A DNA stretch of 64,000 nucleotides from Streptomyces chartreusis NRRL 3882 (lineage in GTDB: Bacteria; Actinomycetota; Actinomycetes; Streptomycetales; Streptomycetaceae): NCBI RefSeq assembly GCF_900236475.1, contig NZ_LT963352.1, positions 6,204,001 to 6,268,000 of the forward strand, read 5' to 3'. The notes beneath the pieces are model-generated. The model worked only from the letters and a program-made list of their open reading frames with translations. It made no database searches and was not told the origin of the DNA. Made by a program: the position numbers and the translations under genes. This document shows positions 33,836-42,056 of the stretch, piece after piece (within the stretch, counting starts at the first letter, position 1; every line of letters begins with the position of its first letter).

Positions 33836-34294
33836 ATGAGGATCTCGGCACGTGCGGACTACGCGGTACGAGCGGTCGTGGAACTGGCCGTCCGACAGGG
33901 CGAAGGGCCGGTCAAGGCGGAGGCCGTCGCCACCGCGCAGGACATCCCGCACAAGTTCCTGGAAGGGATCCTCGGCGATCTGCGCCGCGGTGGTGTGGTC
34001 GACAGCCGGCGCGGCGGGGGCGGCGGCTACCGGCTGGCGCGGGAGGCCTCGGAGATCACGGTCGCGGACGTGATCCGGGCCGTGGACGGGCCGATCGTCT
34101 CGGTGCGCGGCGAGCGCCCGACCGGCCTCGCCTACTCCGGCACGGCCGAGCCGCTGCTGCCGCTGTGGATCGCCCTGCGGGCCAATGTGCGCAGGATCCT
34201 GGAGGGCGTGACGATCGCCGACCTCGCGGCCGGCGCGTTGCCCGAGCCGGTGGAGCGGCTGGCCGCGGAACCGGCGGCCTGGGAGAACCCGTGA
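33836..34294 (+). CDS. Rrf2-family regulator lacking cysteines
   Basis: A 152-residue protein: MRISARADYAVRAVVELAVR, then AVATAQDIPHKFLEGILGDL, RRGGVVDSRRGGGGGYRLAR and ITVADVIRAVDGPIVSVRGE, which is the Rrf2 winged helix and long helix. Members such as IscR and NsrR bind an Fe-S cluster through three cysteines, but this protein contains no cysteine, so it must respond to something else, as CymR-type members do. It is divergent from the GH35 gene and preceded by an inverted repeat. Confidence 0.88.
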   Translation: MRISARADYAVRAVVELAVRQGEGPVKAEAVATAQDIPHKFLEGILGDLRRGGVVDSRRGGGGGYRLAREASEITVADVIRAVDGPIVSVRGERPTGLAYSGTAEPLLPLWIALRANVRRILEGVTIADLAAGALPEPVERLAAEPAAWENP

Positions 34295-34635
34295 CGGGCC
34301 GTGTCCGCGGGGGAGCCGGTGGGTGATCCTCATCGCGTCCTCGGGGTGTCCTGGGGCCGACGCACTGGTAACGCACCTTATGCGCCCGCCGGTACCGCTG
34401 GTGTCAACGGGGCCCGCGGGAACGGGCCCGGCGCCCCTTCTCCCGGTGTGATCGGGCCACTGTGAATGGCCGGAGACCGCCCTGGCCGACCTCCTCCGCC
34501 CTGCGTACGATGCGACCGCTCCCGGCCTTCACAGCTCCTCCATGGAATGGTCACGGGCTGGGCGCGCATGGGCTGTCGTCTTGACATGCTCATGCCTACT
34601 TCGTGTTCCACCCCCCACGAACGGATGGGAGAACC
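34295..34635. other. Intergenic region before the DUF4360 gene
   Basis: A 341-base gap without a credible gene. It holds a small hairpin behind the Rrf2 gene (GGGCCCG 34410-34416 / CGGGCCC 34423-34429) and a -35-like TTGACA at 34581-34586 that could serve the DUF4360 gene, although the matching -10 (tgttcc at 34604) is poor. Antisense reading frames here are compositional shadows. Confidence 0.4.
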
Positions 34636-35289
34636 ATGGCCGGTGGCCTGCTCCTGAGCGGCGCGGTAGCCGCGCTCCTCACCAGCGCACTCCCCGCACA
34701 ATCCCCGTCCTCCGGGTTCGTCGACCCGCCCCCGGACAAGATCGTCATCAAGGTCGCCACGGTGAACGGCTCCGGCTGTCCGCAGGGCACGGCAGCGGTC
34801 GCCGTCTCCGAGGACAACACGGCGTTCACGGTCACCTACAGCGACTACCTCGCCCAGGCCGGCGGCGGCTCCGACCCGACCGCGTTCCGCAGGAACTGCC
34901 AGCTCAGCCTCATCGTGCACGTGCCCCAGGGCTTCACCTACGCCATCGCCAGCGCCGACTACCGAGGCTTCGCCTCACTCCAGCGCGGCGCGAGCGGCTC
35001 CCAGCGGGCCTCGTACTACTTCCAGGGCTCGCCCAGCACGGTGTCCAAGAACCACCCCTTCAGCGGCCCCTACAACGACAACTGGCAGGCCACCGACGAG
35101 ACGGACTGGGCCCAACTGGTCTACGCACCCTGCGGAGTCCAGCGCAACTTCAACATCAACACCGAACTCCGGGTCAACGCCGGTACGCAGTCGGCCGACA
35201 AGGTCAGCTTCATGACGATGGACTCGACGGACGGGGACATCAGCACGGTGTACCACATGGCGTGGAAGGAGTGCCCGGGGAAGTCCTGA
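34636..35289 (+). CDS. DUF4360 secreted protein
   Basis: A 217-residue protein starting at ATG 34636 behind gggaga. The signal peptide is MAGGLLLSGAVAALLTSALP with cleavage near AQS. The mature part has IVIKVATVNGSGCPQGTAAV, TVTYSDYLAQAGG, FRRNCQLSLIVHVPQGFTYA and a C-terminal VYHMAWKECPGKS, the cysteine-containing beta-sandwich pattern of DUF4360. Function is unknown; such proteins are abundant in Streptomyces culture fluids. Confidence 0.85.
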   Translation: MAGGLLLSGAVAALLTSALPAQSPSSGFVDPPPDKIVIKVATVNGSGCPQGTAAVAVSEDNTAFTVTYSDYLAQAGGGSDPTAFRRNCQLSLIVHVPQGFTYAIASADYRGFASLQRGASGSQRASYYFQGSPSTVSKNHPFSGPYNDNWQATDETDWAQLVYAPCGVQRNFNINTELRVNAGTQSADKVSFMTMDSTDGDISTVYHMAWKECPGKS

Positions 35290-35297
35290 CGGGATGA

Positions 35298-35335
35298 GGG
35301 CGGTCCACCGGGTCGTTGGGCCGGGTGGGCCGCCC
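35298..35335. terminator. Bidirectional terminator hairpin
   Basis: gggcggtccacc (35298-35309) pairs with ggtgggccgccc (35324-35335) apart from one G-U, between the convergent DUF4360 and alpha/beta hydrolase genes. Confidence 0.65.
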
Positions 35336-35337
35336 CA

Positions 35338-36069
35338 TCATGCGCTGTTGCCCAACTGCCGGGCGAAGCGGCGCACGGCATCGCTGAAGGCAACCGGATC
35401 GTCGAAGTTCGCGAGGTGCCCGGCTCTCGGGATCAGCTCGACGCGGGCGTGCGGATGCGCGCGGGCGAACGCCGCCTCGCCGGACCGGAAGACGCGGTCC
35501 TTCTCACCGTTCAGGATGAGCACCGGAGCCGCCACATGGCGCATCGCGCCCGCGTCGAAACGCCCCAGCACCTCGCCCCAGGCGGCGGGGAGGGTGTGAA
35601 AGGCGTAGCCGGACCGGATGGTGGCCTCGACCACCCCGGCCGGATACAGCCGCCGCAACAACGTGTCGTTCCACCCCGCCAGTCGATCCGCAGGCAGCCG
35701 CGGGACGAGCCCGGCGACCCACCGGTACGGCACCGCCCACGCCCCACGGGTCGAGGCACTGGCACCCGCGAGCACCAGCCCGCGCAACAGCTCCGGGCGA
35801 ACCCGTGCGAACTCCAGCGAGGCGTACCCGCCGAGCGAGTGCCCGACGACCAGGGCCGGTCCGCAGCCGAGCGCGTCCACGGCGTCGGCGATGACCTCCG
35901 CGGCCGCCTTCAGGCTCCAGGCCTCGGTGGAGCGGGAACCGTGCCCCGGCAGATCGACGGCGGCCACGGGGAACTCCTCCCGGAGCGCGGCGAGCTGCGG
36001 GCTCCACTGCCCGGCGCTGAACCGCGTCCCGTGCACGAACACGATGGGCTGTCCCTCGACTGCCGTCAT
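35338..36069 (-). CDS. Alpha/beta hydrolase
   Basis: A 243-residue protein starting at ATG 36067-36069 after ggggga. The fold is evident from PIVFVHGTRFSAGQW (oxyanion HG), VAAVDLPGHGSRS, the nucleophile elbow VVGHSLGGYAS (S78), LILNGEKDRVF (acid) and PRAGHLANFDDP (His). No signal peptide. It resembles general esterases or lactonases; no substrate can be assigned. It has no operon partner. Confidence 0.85.
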   Translation of the reverse strand: MTAVEGQPIVFVHGTRFSAGQWSPQLAALREEFPVAAVDLPGHGSRSTEAWSLKAAAEVIADAVDALGCGPALVVGHSLGGYASLEFARVRPELLRGLVLAGASASTRGAWAVPYRWVAGLVPRLPADRLAGWNDTLLRRLYPAGVVEATIRSGYAFHTLPAAWGEVLGRFDAGAMRHVAAPVLILNGEKDRVFRSGEAAFARAHPHARVELIPRAGHLANFDDPVAFSDAVRRFARQLGNSA

Positions 36070-36147
36070 GATCCCCCGAATCGAACGACGCTCCTGCCGG
36101 ACCGACCTTACGCCGACCCCCCGAACCCGAAAGCCGCTTGAGCTGCT

Positions 36148-36262
36148 GCCCTCGCTGGGCAAGGGTCTGTCCCCATGGACCTCCAGTGGCGGGGAAGCCC
36201 TCACCGGCAGCGTCCACATCCTCGACCTGCCGGATCCCGCCGCCGCCCGCACATTCGCCTAG
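36148..36262 (+). pseudogene. Remnant of a YciI-like protein
   Basis: In one plus-strand frame the sequence reads GLSPWTSSGGEALTGSVHIL, then DLPDPAAARTFA and a stop. This matches the middle of YCII-domain proteins (GPW.DDGG.L.GSV.I.DLPD..AA..FA), but no start or N-terminal strand precedes it and the C-terminal part is missing. It is probably a decayed gene in the 372-base gap 36070-36441. Confidence 0.4.
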
Positions 36263-36345
36263 TCGAGGTCGGCCGCCGGGCCCGAGCCCGGAGTTCGGTG
36301 GGCGGCGGTGACGAGCGGGGCCGGCGTTTCTCGCTGTGCGAACCA

Positions 36346-36374
36346 TTGACGCGCAAGAGGTTCGATTCTACGGT
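36346..36374 (+). promoter_or_regulatory. Promoter of the GH43 arabinanase pair
   Basis: -35 TTGACG (36346-36351) and -10 TACGGT (36369-36374) with 17 bp between, identical in hexamers and spacing to the promoter at 24708-24736. Confidence 0.7.
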
Positions 36375-36411
36375 CCGTTCGAACTTGCGATCGCTGTTCG
36401 GAATATCGGAC
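36360..36411. promoter_or_regulatory. Operator cluster at the GH43 promoter
   Basis: Three related 16-mers: GTTCGATTCTACGGTC (36360-36375, covering the -10), GTTCGAACTTGCGATC (36377-36392) and, on the other strand, GTCCGATATTCCGAAC (36411-36396). The second and third are 19 bp apart, exactly as at the ABC/GH51 promoter. Confidence 0.6.
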
Positions 36412-36441
36412 GGCTGTCACCCCCACCGCAAGGAGGACCGT

Positions 36442-37422
36442 ATGAGCCGCTCCATCCTGCGCAAGAGAACCGCCCTGCTCGCCCTCCCCACCGCAGCCCT
36501 GCTCGCCCTGATGCCGAGTGCGGCGTCCGCGTACCCCAACCCCGGCCGGGTCACCGGTGACATCGTCACCCACGACCCGTCGATGGTCCGCACCTCGTCC
36601 GGTCAGTACCTGCTCTACGCGACCGGCGGCGGCATCGCCAGCAAGACCAGCAGTGACCGCACCGCGTTCAGAAACGGCGCCGACGCCTTCTCCAGCCGGC
36701 CCGGCTGGTGGCGGAACTACTCCTCCGTCCCGGAGGCCTGGGCGCCGGACATCTCGTACCACGGCGGCAAGTACCTGATGTACTACTCCGTCTCGAAGTT
36801 CGGCTCGAACACCTCCGCCATCGGCCTCGCGACCTCCAGCACCGGCCAGCCGGGCAGCTGGACCGACCAGGGCACGGTCTACACGTCGAACTCCGCCAGC
36901 GACTTCAACGCCATCGACCCGAACCTCTTCGTGAACGACGACGGCAAGTGGTGGCTGTCCTTCGGCAGCTGGTGGACGGGGATCAAGATGATCCAGATCA
37001 ACCCGTCCACCGGCAAGCAGCTCTCCTCCAGCACCACCCGCTACTCGCTGGCCTCCCGCCCCACCGGGACCAAGGCCGTCGAGGCGCCCTTCATCGTCAA
37101 GCGGGGCGGCTACTACTACCTCTTCGCCTCGTACGACGCCTGCTGCGCCGGGACCAGTTCCACGTACAAGGTGAAGGTCGGGCGCGCTTCCAGCGTCACC
37201 GGGCCCTACCGCGACAGGAACGGCGTCGACCTGATGAACAACGGCGGCACGCCCGTCCTGGAGTCGCACGGCAGCATCATCGGACCGGGCGGCCAGTCGA
37301 TCCTGAAGGACACCGACGGCGACCTGATCGTCTACCACTACTACGACGGCAACGACAACGGCACGCCCAAGCTCGGCGTCAACCTCCTGAACTGGAGCAG
37401 CGGATGGCCCGTCGCCTACTGA
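36442..37422 (+). CDS. GH43 endo-1,5-alpha-L-arabinanase, secreted
   Basis: A 326-residue protein starting at ATG 36442 with aaggagg upstream. Signal peptide to about residue 30 (cleavage near ASAYP). The five-bladed propeller carries the catalytic aspartate in VTHDPSMVR, the pKa-modulating aspartate in FNAIDPNLFVNDDGKWWLSF and the general acid in AVEAPFIVKRGGYYYLFASY. It should cut arabinan internally outside the cell. Its last 19 bases overlap the next GH43 gene, so the two are translated together. Confidence 0.92.
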   Translation: MSRSILRKRTALLALPTAALLALMPSAASAYPNPGRVTGDIVTHDPSMVRTSSGQYLLYATGGGIASKTSSDRTAFRNGADAFSSRPGWWRNYSSVPEAWAPDISYHGGKYLMYYSVSKFGSNTSAIGLATSSTGQPGSWTDQGTVYTSNSASDFNAIDPNLFVNDDGKWWLSFGSWWTGIKMIQINPSTGKQLSSSTTRYSLASRPTGTKAVEAPFIVKRGGYYYLFASYDACCAGTSSTYKVKVGRASSVTGPYRDRNGVDLMNNGGTPVLESHGSIIGPGGQSILKDTDGDLIVYHYYDGNDNGTPKLGVNLLNWSSGWPVAY

Positions 37423-38840
37423 CCCTGCTGGCCGTCCTGCTGCTCGCCCTCACCCTCGGCCGGCCCACCGCGAGCGCCGCCTCGTTCGCCAACCCGGTCA
37501 AGTCCGTCAAGGGCGCCGACCCCTGGATCTCCTACCACGACGGCAACTACTACCTGGTGACGACCAGTTGGACCGACGTCATCACCATCCGCAAGTCCGC
37601 CACCCTCGCCGGGCTCTCCACCGCCCCCAGCGTGCAGGTGTGGAAGGGCGACGCCGCCTCCCGGTGCTGCAACATCTGGGCACCCGAGCTGCACTTCGTG
37701 GGCGGCCGCTGGTACCTGTACTACGTCGCCGGGCAGAACGTGTCCGACTACAACCCGACGCAGCGCAGCCACGTGCTGGAGAGCGCCGGCTCCGACCCCA
37801 TGGGCCCCTACACCTACAAGGGGCAGCTCAACTCCGCCTGGATGCTGGACCCGAGCCTGATGAACGTGGGCGGCAGGCTGTACATGCTGGGCAGTGCGAT
37901 CACGGGCGGTACGCAGAATCTCGTCATCGCCCCGATGGCCAACCCGTACACCGTCAGCGGCTCCTACTCGACGATCTCGACACCGACGTACGCCTGGGAG
38001 CGGCAGGGCGGCACCGTCAACGAGGGCGCGGAGGTGCTGCAACGCGGCGGCCGGACCTTCCTGATCTACTCCGCGAGCGGCTGCTGGACGCCCGACTACA
38101 AACTCGGGCAACTGGAGCTCACCGGCTCCGACCCGCTGTCCGCCTCCTCCTGGACGAAGAAGTCCACGCCCGTCTTCCAGCGCAGTGACGCGGCCGGCGT
38201 GTACGGGCCCGGCCACAACGGCTTCTTCACCTCACCCGACGGCCGCGAGAGCTGGATCGTCTACCACGCCAACGACTCCGCCTCCGACGGCTGCGACAAC
38301 GGCCGTACGACCCGGGCCCAGAAGTTCACCTGGAACTCCGACGGCACGCCGAACTTCGGCACGCCCGTCCGGCTCGGGGCCTCCCTGCCCGGGCCGTCCG
38401 GTGAACCGGCGTCCGCCTCCACGACCTACACGGTCACCAACCGCAACAGCGGCAAGTGCCTGGAGGTCACCGGCAGCTCGTCGGCCGACGGCACCAACGT
38501 CGCGCAGTACACCTGCAACGGCGGTGCCAACCAGCGCTGGCGCTTGGAGGACCTGGGCGACGACACCCACCGACTGGTGAACGCCGCCACCGGCAAGGTC
38601 CTCGACACGGCCGACTGCTCCTCCGCGGACGGGGCGGACCTGCGCCAGTGGTCCTGGCTGAACAACACCTGCCAGCGTTTCCAGTTCGTCGCCACGGACG
38701 GTGGCTACGTCCGCATCGTCAACAAGGCCACCGGCAAGGTGGCAGACGTGGCCAACTGCTCGACGACGGACAGCGCGGACGTACGCCAGTGGTCCTGGCT
38801 CAACAACGCCTGCCAACAGTGGAGGTTGAACCCGGTCTAG
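37404..38840 (+). CDS. GH43 arabinofuranosidase/arabinanase with C-terminal CBM13
   Basis: A 478-residue secreted protein starting at ATG 37404 within the previous gene. Signal peptide RRLLTLLAVLLLALTLGRP, cleavage near ASAAS. The GH43 propeller includes GADPWISYHDGNYYLVTTSW (catalytic Asp), IWAPELHFVGGRWYLYYVAG, WMLDPSLMNVGGRLYML and GTVNEGAEVLQRGGRTFLIY (catalytic Glu). From about 335 a ricin-type CBM13 follows, with QxW repeats (NQRWRL, CQRFQF, CQQWRL). It probably trims arabino-oligosaccharides or arabinoxylan side chains while bound to polymer. Confidence 0.9.
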   Translation: MARRLLTLLAVLLLALTLGRPTASAASFANPVKSVKGADPWISYHDGNYYLVTTSWTDVITIRKSATLAGLSTAPSVQVWKGDAASRCCNIWAPELHFVGGRWYLYYVAGQNVSDYNPTQRSHVLESAGSDPMGPYTYKGQLNSAWMLDPSLMNVGGRLYMLGSAITGGTQNLVIAPMANPYTVSGSYSTISTPTYAWERQGGTVNEGAEVLQRGGRTFLIYSASGCWTPDYKLGQLELTGSDPLSASSWTKKSTPVFQRSDAAGVYGPGHNGFFTSPDGRESWIVYHANDSASDGCDNGRTTRAQKFTWNSDGTPNFGTPVRLGASLPGPSGEPASASTTYTVTNRNSGKCLEVTGSSSADGTNVAQYTCNGGANQRWRLEDLGDDTHRLVNAATGKVLDTADCSSADGADLRQWSWLNNTCQRFQFVATDGGYVRIVNKATGKVADVANCSTTDSADVRQWSWLNNACQQWRLNPV

Positions 38841-38846
38841 TACGAC

Positions 38847-38935
38847 GTCCCCAGGGGCGCGGGGAACTGCGCGATCAACCACGGACACACCCGCGCCCGC
38901 CCACTCACGGCAACTGCCTGCGGCGAGAGGGGCTA
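38847..38935. repeat. Dispersed Streptomyces intergenic repeat
   Basis: Begins with ccccaggggcgcggggaactgcgcgatcaacc in module terms (ggggcgcgggg, aactgcgcga, acaccc), a form common downstream of Streptomyces genes; related to 27940-28025. It lies between the convergent GH43 and aminotransferase genes. Confidence 0.55.
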
Positions 38936-40690
38936 CCCGGCCTGCCCCATCCCCGCAGCATTGGGCCAGGCCTGCGCCCCCGGCCACCCCGTAGCGGGCG
39001 CGGGCGAGAGCCCATTCGTCCCCCTGACCTGCGCCGCCGTCAACCCACCCCGCGCGGGAACCCCCGGCGGCGTGGGCCCGGTGGCCGCAGGGACCGGCGC
39101 CGGGGCCGGGACGGGCGCCTGCGCCACAGGGGCCAGCGGCGGGGCCGGCGCGGCCATGGGCTGTGGCGCCGGCGCCGGCTGCGGCACGGGCCGAGGGGCA
39201 GGCTGCGGCACAGGCTGGGGGACGGACTGCGGGGCAGGCTGGGGCACGGACTGCGGGACGGACTGCGGCATCTGCTGCTGCCCCATCTGCCCGAAGTGCC
39301 CAACCTGCCCCATCTGCCCGACCTGTGCTGCCGCCGGCATCGGCATCCCGCCACCCGCACCCGCCGGCACGGCGGACGCGGCGGCGGGGAGCGGCATACC
39401 GGTGCCGGCGGCAGCCGGAGCGGCGGCGGGCGCCGGAGCGCCGCCGCCGGTGGCCTGAGCGGCAAGGCCCCGCATGCCGGATCCGTTGGTCTCGCTCACC
39501 AGACGGTCCACTGCCGCCGTACCCGAGCTGTAGCTGGTCCCGTTGCCCAGCTCGGGTACGGCGGCTCCCCTCCTGGACGTCCCGTAGAGCACCTGTTCCA
39601 GGCCGGACACCAGGCGACGCACGTCCACCTGGGGGCGCACGACGAGACGCAGGAAGCGGCTGGACGAACCGATCTTGTTGCCGCACTCGCGGACCAGGAT
39701 CCGGTGCTCGGTGAGCATCCGGTCCCGGACCACGGTGCCCTCGGCGCCCACGGGGAGGCGCACGAAGAGGAAGTTGCCCTGCGACGGGTAGACCGTCAGC
39801 CCGGGCAGGGAGGACAGCTGGCTGGCCATGTCGAGCCGGTCGCGCCGGACCTGCTGGAGGCTCTGCGCGTACTCGGCGCCGTGCTCCTTGAGCATGAAGA
39901 CGACATGCTCGGCGAAGGAGTTGAGGTTCCACTTGGGCAGCATGGAGCGGACGCGCCCGGCGAGCGCGGGGTTGGCGACCAGGTAGCCGAAGCGGATGCC
40001 GTGCAGGCCGAAGTTCTTGCCGAGGCTGCGCAGCACGATGACGTTGGGCCGCAGCATCGCCTCCTGGACGACGGACGGCTCGGCCTCGGCGTCCGCGAAC
40101 TCCAGGAACGACTCGTCGATGACGACCAGGTCGAGGTCGGCCATGGCGTCCATGAACTGGACGATGGCGTGCTTGTGCAGGAAGCCCCCGTCGGGGTTGT
40201 TGGGGTTGCAGATGACGGCGACGCGAGTGCCCCGGGCCCGGATGAACTCGGCGTACTGCGCGAGGTCGAGGGCGAAGCCGCTGGACTCCTGGAGCGGGAA
40301 CATGTCGACCCGCTTGCCGGTCTCCATCGGCTGGTCCGTCCAGCGGCCGAAGGTGGGGACGGGGACGGCGAGGGACTCGCGGACGAGCAGGTGGTCGATC
40401 CAGGTGATCAGCTCGGTGGAGCCGTTGCCCATCGCCACGCACTGCGGTGGCAGCTGGAGCAGGCTGCACAGCTCGGCCGTGATGGTGTCGGCGCTGCTCG
40501 GGTAGTACGTGATGATGTCGCGGAGTCTGGCCGACATGTCGTCGAACATGGCCGGGGTGGGGAAGTACGGGTTGCAGGGGATACAGAAGTCCACCGGACC
40601 CGCGCCGTCGCCGCCCTCACGTGTCAACGCCGCCATCGACGGGCTGTGCGCCGCGGTGCTGCGGAACAGCGACGTGACGTTGTCGGCCAT
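38933..40690 (-). CDS. PLP-dependent aminotransferase with long low-complexity tail
   Basis: A 585-residue protein. Residues 1-400 are a class I/II fold-type I aminotransferase close to histidinol-phosphate aminotransferases or threonine-phosphate decarboxylases: VAMGNGSTELITWIDHLL, VAVICNPNNPDGG, LDLVVIDESFLEFAD, the PLP lysine K225 in VLRSLGKNFGLHGIRFGYL, and FLRLVVRPQVD. From about 415 the chain changes to Ala/Pro/Gly/Gln/Met repeats (VGQMGQVGHFGQMGQQQMPQ, repeated PQSVPQPAP units), likely disordered. The tail is as long as a domain and is not part of any aminotransferase. Substrate and tail function are unknown. Start ATG 40688-40690 has ggagg upstream. Confidence 0.82.
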   Translation of the reverse strand: MADNVTSLFRSTAAHSPSMAALTREGGDGAGPVDFCIPCNPYFPTPAMFDDMSARLRDIITYYPSSADTITAELCSLLQLPPQCVAMGNGSTELITWIDHLLVRESLAVPVPTFGRWTDQPMETGKRVDMFPLQESSGFALDLAQYAEFIRARGTRVAVICNPNNPDGGFLHKHAIVQFMDAMADLDLVVIDESFLEFADAEAEPSVVQEAMLRPNVIVLRSLGKNFGLHGIRFGYLVANPALAGRVRSMLPKWNLNSFAEHVVFMLKEHGAEYAQSLQQVRRDRLDMASQLSSLPGLTVYPSQGNFLFVRLPVGAEGTVVRDRMLTEHRILVRECGNKIGSSSRFLRLVVRPQVDVRRLVSGLEQVLYGTSRRGAAVPELGNGTSYSSGTAAVDRLVSETNGSGMRGLAAQATGGGAPAPAAAPAAAGTGMPLPAAASAVPAGAGGGMPMPAAAQVGQMGQVGHFGQMGQQQMPQSVPQSVPQPAPQSVPQPVPQPAPRPVPQPAPAPQPMAAPAPPLAPVAQAPVPAPAPVPAATGPTPPGVPARGGLTAAQVRGTNGLSPAPATGWPGAQAWPNAAGMGQAG

Positions 40691-40740
40691 GGAACCTCCG
40701 TATAGGGCGGGTCCGTTGGGGACGGCCGGACCCGACGTTT

Positions 40741-40776
40741 AAGGGCGGCCCGCGCGGGGGAGCACGGGCCGCCCTT
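40741..40776 (-). terminator. Strong terminator behind the aldose epimerase gene
   Basis: A perfect 12-bp stem, aagggcggcccg (40741-40752) with cgggccgccctt (40765-40776) and a 12-base loop, placed after the epimerase stop and before the aminotransferase gene, both on the minus strand. Confidence 0.75.
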
Positions 40777-40852
40777 GATTACGGAGGCCACAGTGACACC
40801 GTTCAACCGTCGAGAAACCGGTCAGAACTTGTGTCCTGGATGTGAAGGCCTG

Positions 40853-42001
40853 TCAGCAGCCGAACGTGTGGATCGTCGACGTCCGGTACGTCTGCCCGGG
40901 CCGCAGCACCGTCGACGGGAACGACGGCTTGTTCGGCGAGTCCGGGAAGTGCTGCGTCTCCAGGCAGAGCGCGTCGCCCTGCCGGTAGGTGCGGCCGGAC
41001 GGGCCGGTCAGCGTGCCGTCGAGGAAGTTGCCGGAGTAGAACTGCAGGCCCGGCTCGTTCGTGGCGATCTTCAGGGTGCGGCCGGAGGCGGGGTCGCGCA
41101 GGGTGGCGACGTGCTCCGGCCGGGCGGTGATGCCCTTGTCGAGGACCCAGTTGTGGTCGAAGCCCTTGGCGGTGACCAGCTGGGGGTGCGAGGTGCGGAT
41201 GTCCCGGCCGATCGCCTTGGCGCGGGTGAAGTCGAAGGGAGTGCCCGCGACCTTGGCCAGCTCGCCCGTCGGGATCAGACCCGAGTCGGTGGGCGTGTAG
41301 CGGGAGCCGGCGATCTGGAGCTCGTGGTCCTCGATCGTGCCGCTGCCCTCGCCGGCCAGGTTCCAGTAGACGTGACTGGTGAGGTTGACGACGGTGGCCT
41401 TGTCGGTGGTGGCCTCGTAGTCGATGCGCCAGTCGCCGTGCCGGGTGAGCGTGTACGTCACCTTCGTCTTGAGCGTGCCCGGGTAGCCCATCTCGCCGTC
41501 GACGCTCGTGTAGTACAGGTACAGGCCGACGTCGGAGCCCTTGGTGAACGGCTCGATGTCCCACACGCGCTTGTCGAAGCCCTTGGCGCCGCCGTGCAGG
41601 CTCTGCTCGCCGTCGTTGACGGACAGCTGGTAGTTCTTGCCGTCGAGGGTGAACTTGCCCTTGCCGATGCGGTTGCCGTAGCGACCGATCAGAGCGCCGA
41701 AGTACGGGCTCTTGGCGACGTAGTCCTCGATGTTGTCGAAGCCCGCGCTGACGTTGGCGTAGCGGCCGCGGCGGTCGGGGATCTCCAGGGACTGGACGAT
41801 GCCGCCGTAGGAGAGGACCTTCAGGCGGGTGCCGCCGTTCTCCAGCGACCAGCTGTAGATCTTGGTGCCGTCGGCGAGCTTGCCGAAGAGCGTCTTCACC
41901 GGCTTCCTGCCTCCCGTGGCGTGCGCCGTGCCGCCGAGCGTGGTGGCGGCCATTCCCGCCGCCGCGGCTCCCGCGATGACCGTGCGTCTGTTCAGTTCCA
42001 T
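40853..42001 (-). CDS. Secreted aldose 1-epimerase (galactose mutarotase-like)
   Basis: A 382-residue protein with a Tat leader (MELNRRTVIAGAAAAGMAAT, cleavage near AHATG). The mutarotase domain shows VLSYGGIVQSLEIPDRRG, GALIGRYGNRIGKGKFTLDG, the catalytic histidines in QSLHGGAKGFDKRVWD and LTSHVYWNLAGE, and the catalytic Glu in ALCLETQHFPDSPNKP. It interconverts alpha and beta sugar anomers outside the membrane, presumably supplying the anomer taken up by the neighbouring importer. A terminator hairpin (42026-42049) separates it from the permease gene upstream, so expression may depend on read-through or its own promoter. Confidence 0.9.
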   Translation of the reverse strand: MELNRRTVIAGAAAAGMAATTLGGTAHATGGRKPVKTLFGKLADGTKIYSWSLENGGTRLKVLSYGGIVQSLEIPDRRGRYANVSAGFDNIEDYVAKSPYFGALIGRYGNRIGKGKFTLDGKNYQLSVNDGEQSLHGGAKGFDKRVWDIEPFTKGSDVGLYLYYTSVDGEMGYPGTLKTKVTYTLTRHGDWRIDYEATTDKATVVNLTSHVYWNLAGEGSGTIEDHELQIAGSRYTPTDSGLIPTGELAKVAGTPFDFTRAKAIGRDIRTSHPQLVTAKGFDHNWVLDKGITARPEHVATLRDPASGRTLKIATNEPGLQFYSGNFLDGTLTGPSGRTYRQGDALCLETQHFPDSPNKPSFPSTVLRPGQTYRTSTIHTFGC

Positions 42002-42025
42002 GTGTGCGGCTCCCGCATAAGGAGT

Positions 42026-42049
42026 GGGCCCCGCCTTCCGGCGGGGCCC
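42026..42049 (-). terminator. Terminator/attenuator between importer and epimerase genes
   Basis: A perfect 10-bp stem, gggccccgcc (42026-42035) and ggcggggccc (42040-42049), with a four-base loop, immediately after the permease stop codon. Confidence 0.75.
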
Positions 42050-42056
42050 AGGTGAC

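Noticed and set aside
30752..34294. 1180-codon plus-strand open frame opposite the GH35 gene
   Set aside because: It is antisense to a complete beta-galactosidase and only its last part (33836 onward) is the real Rrf2 gene.
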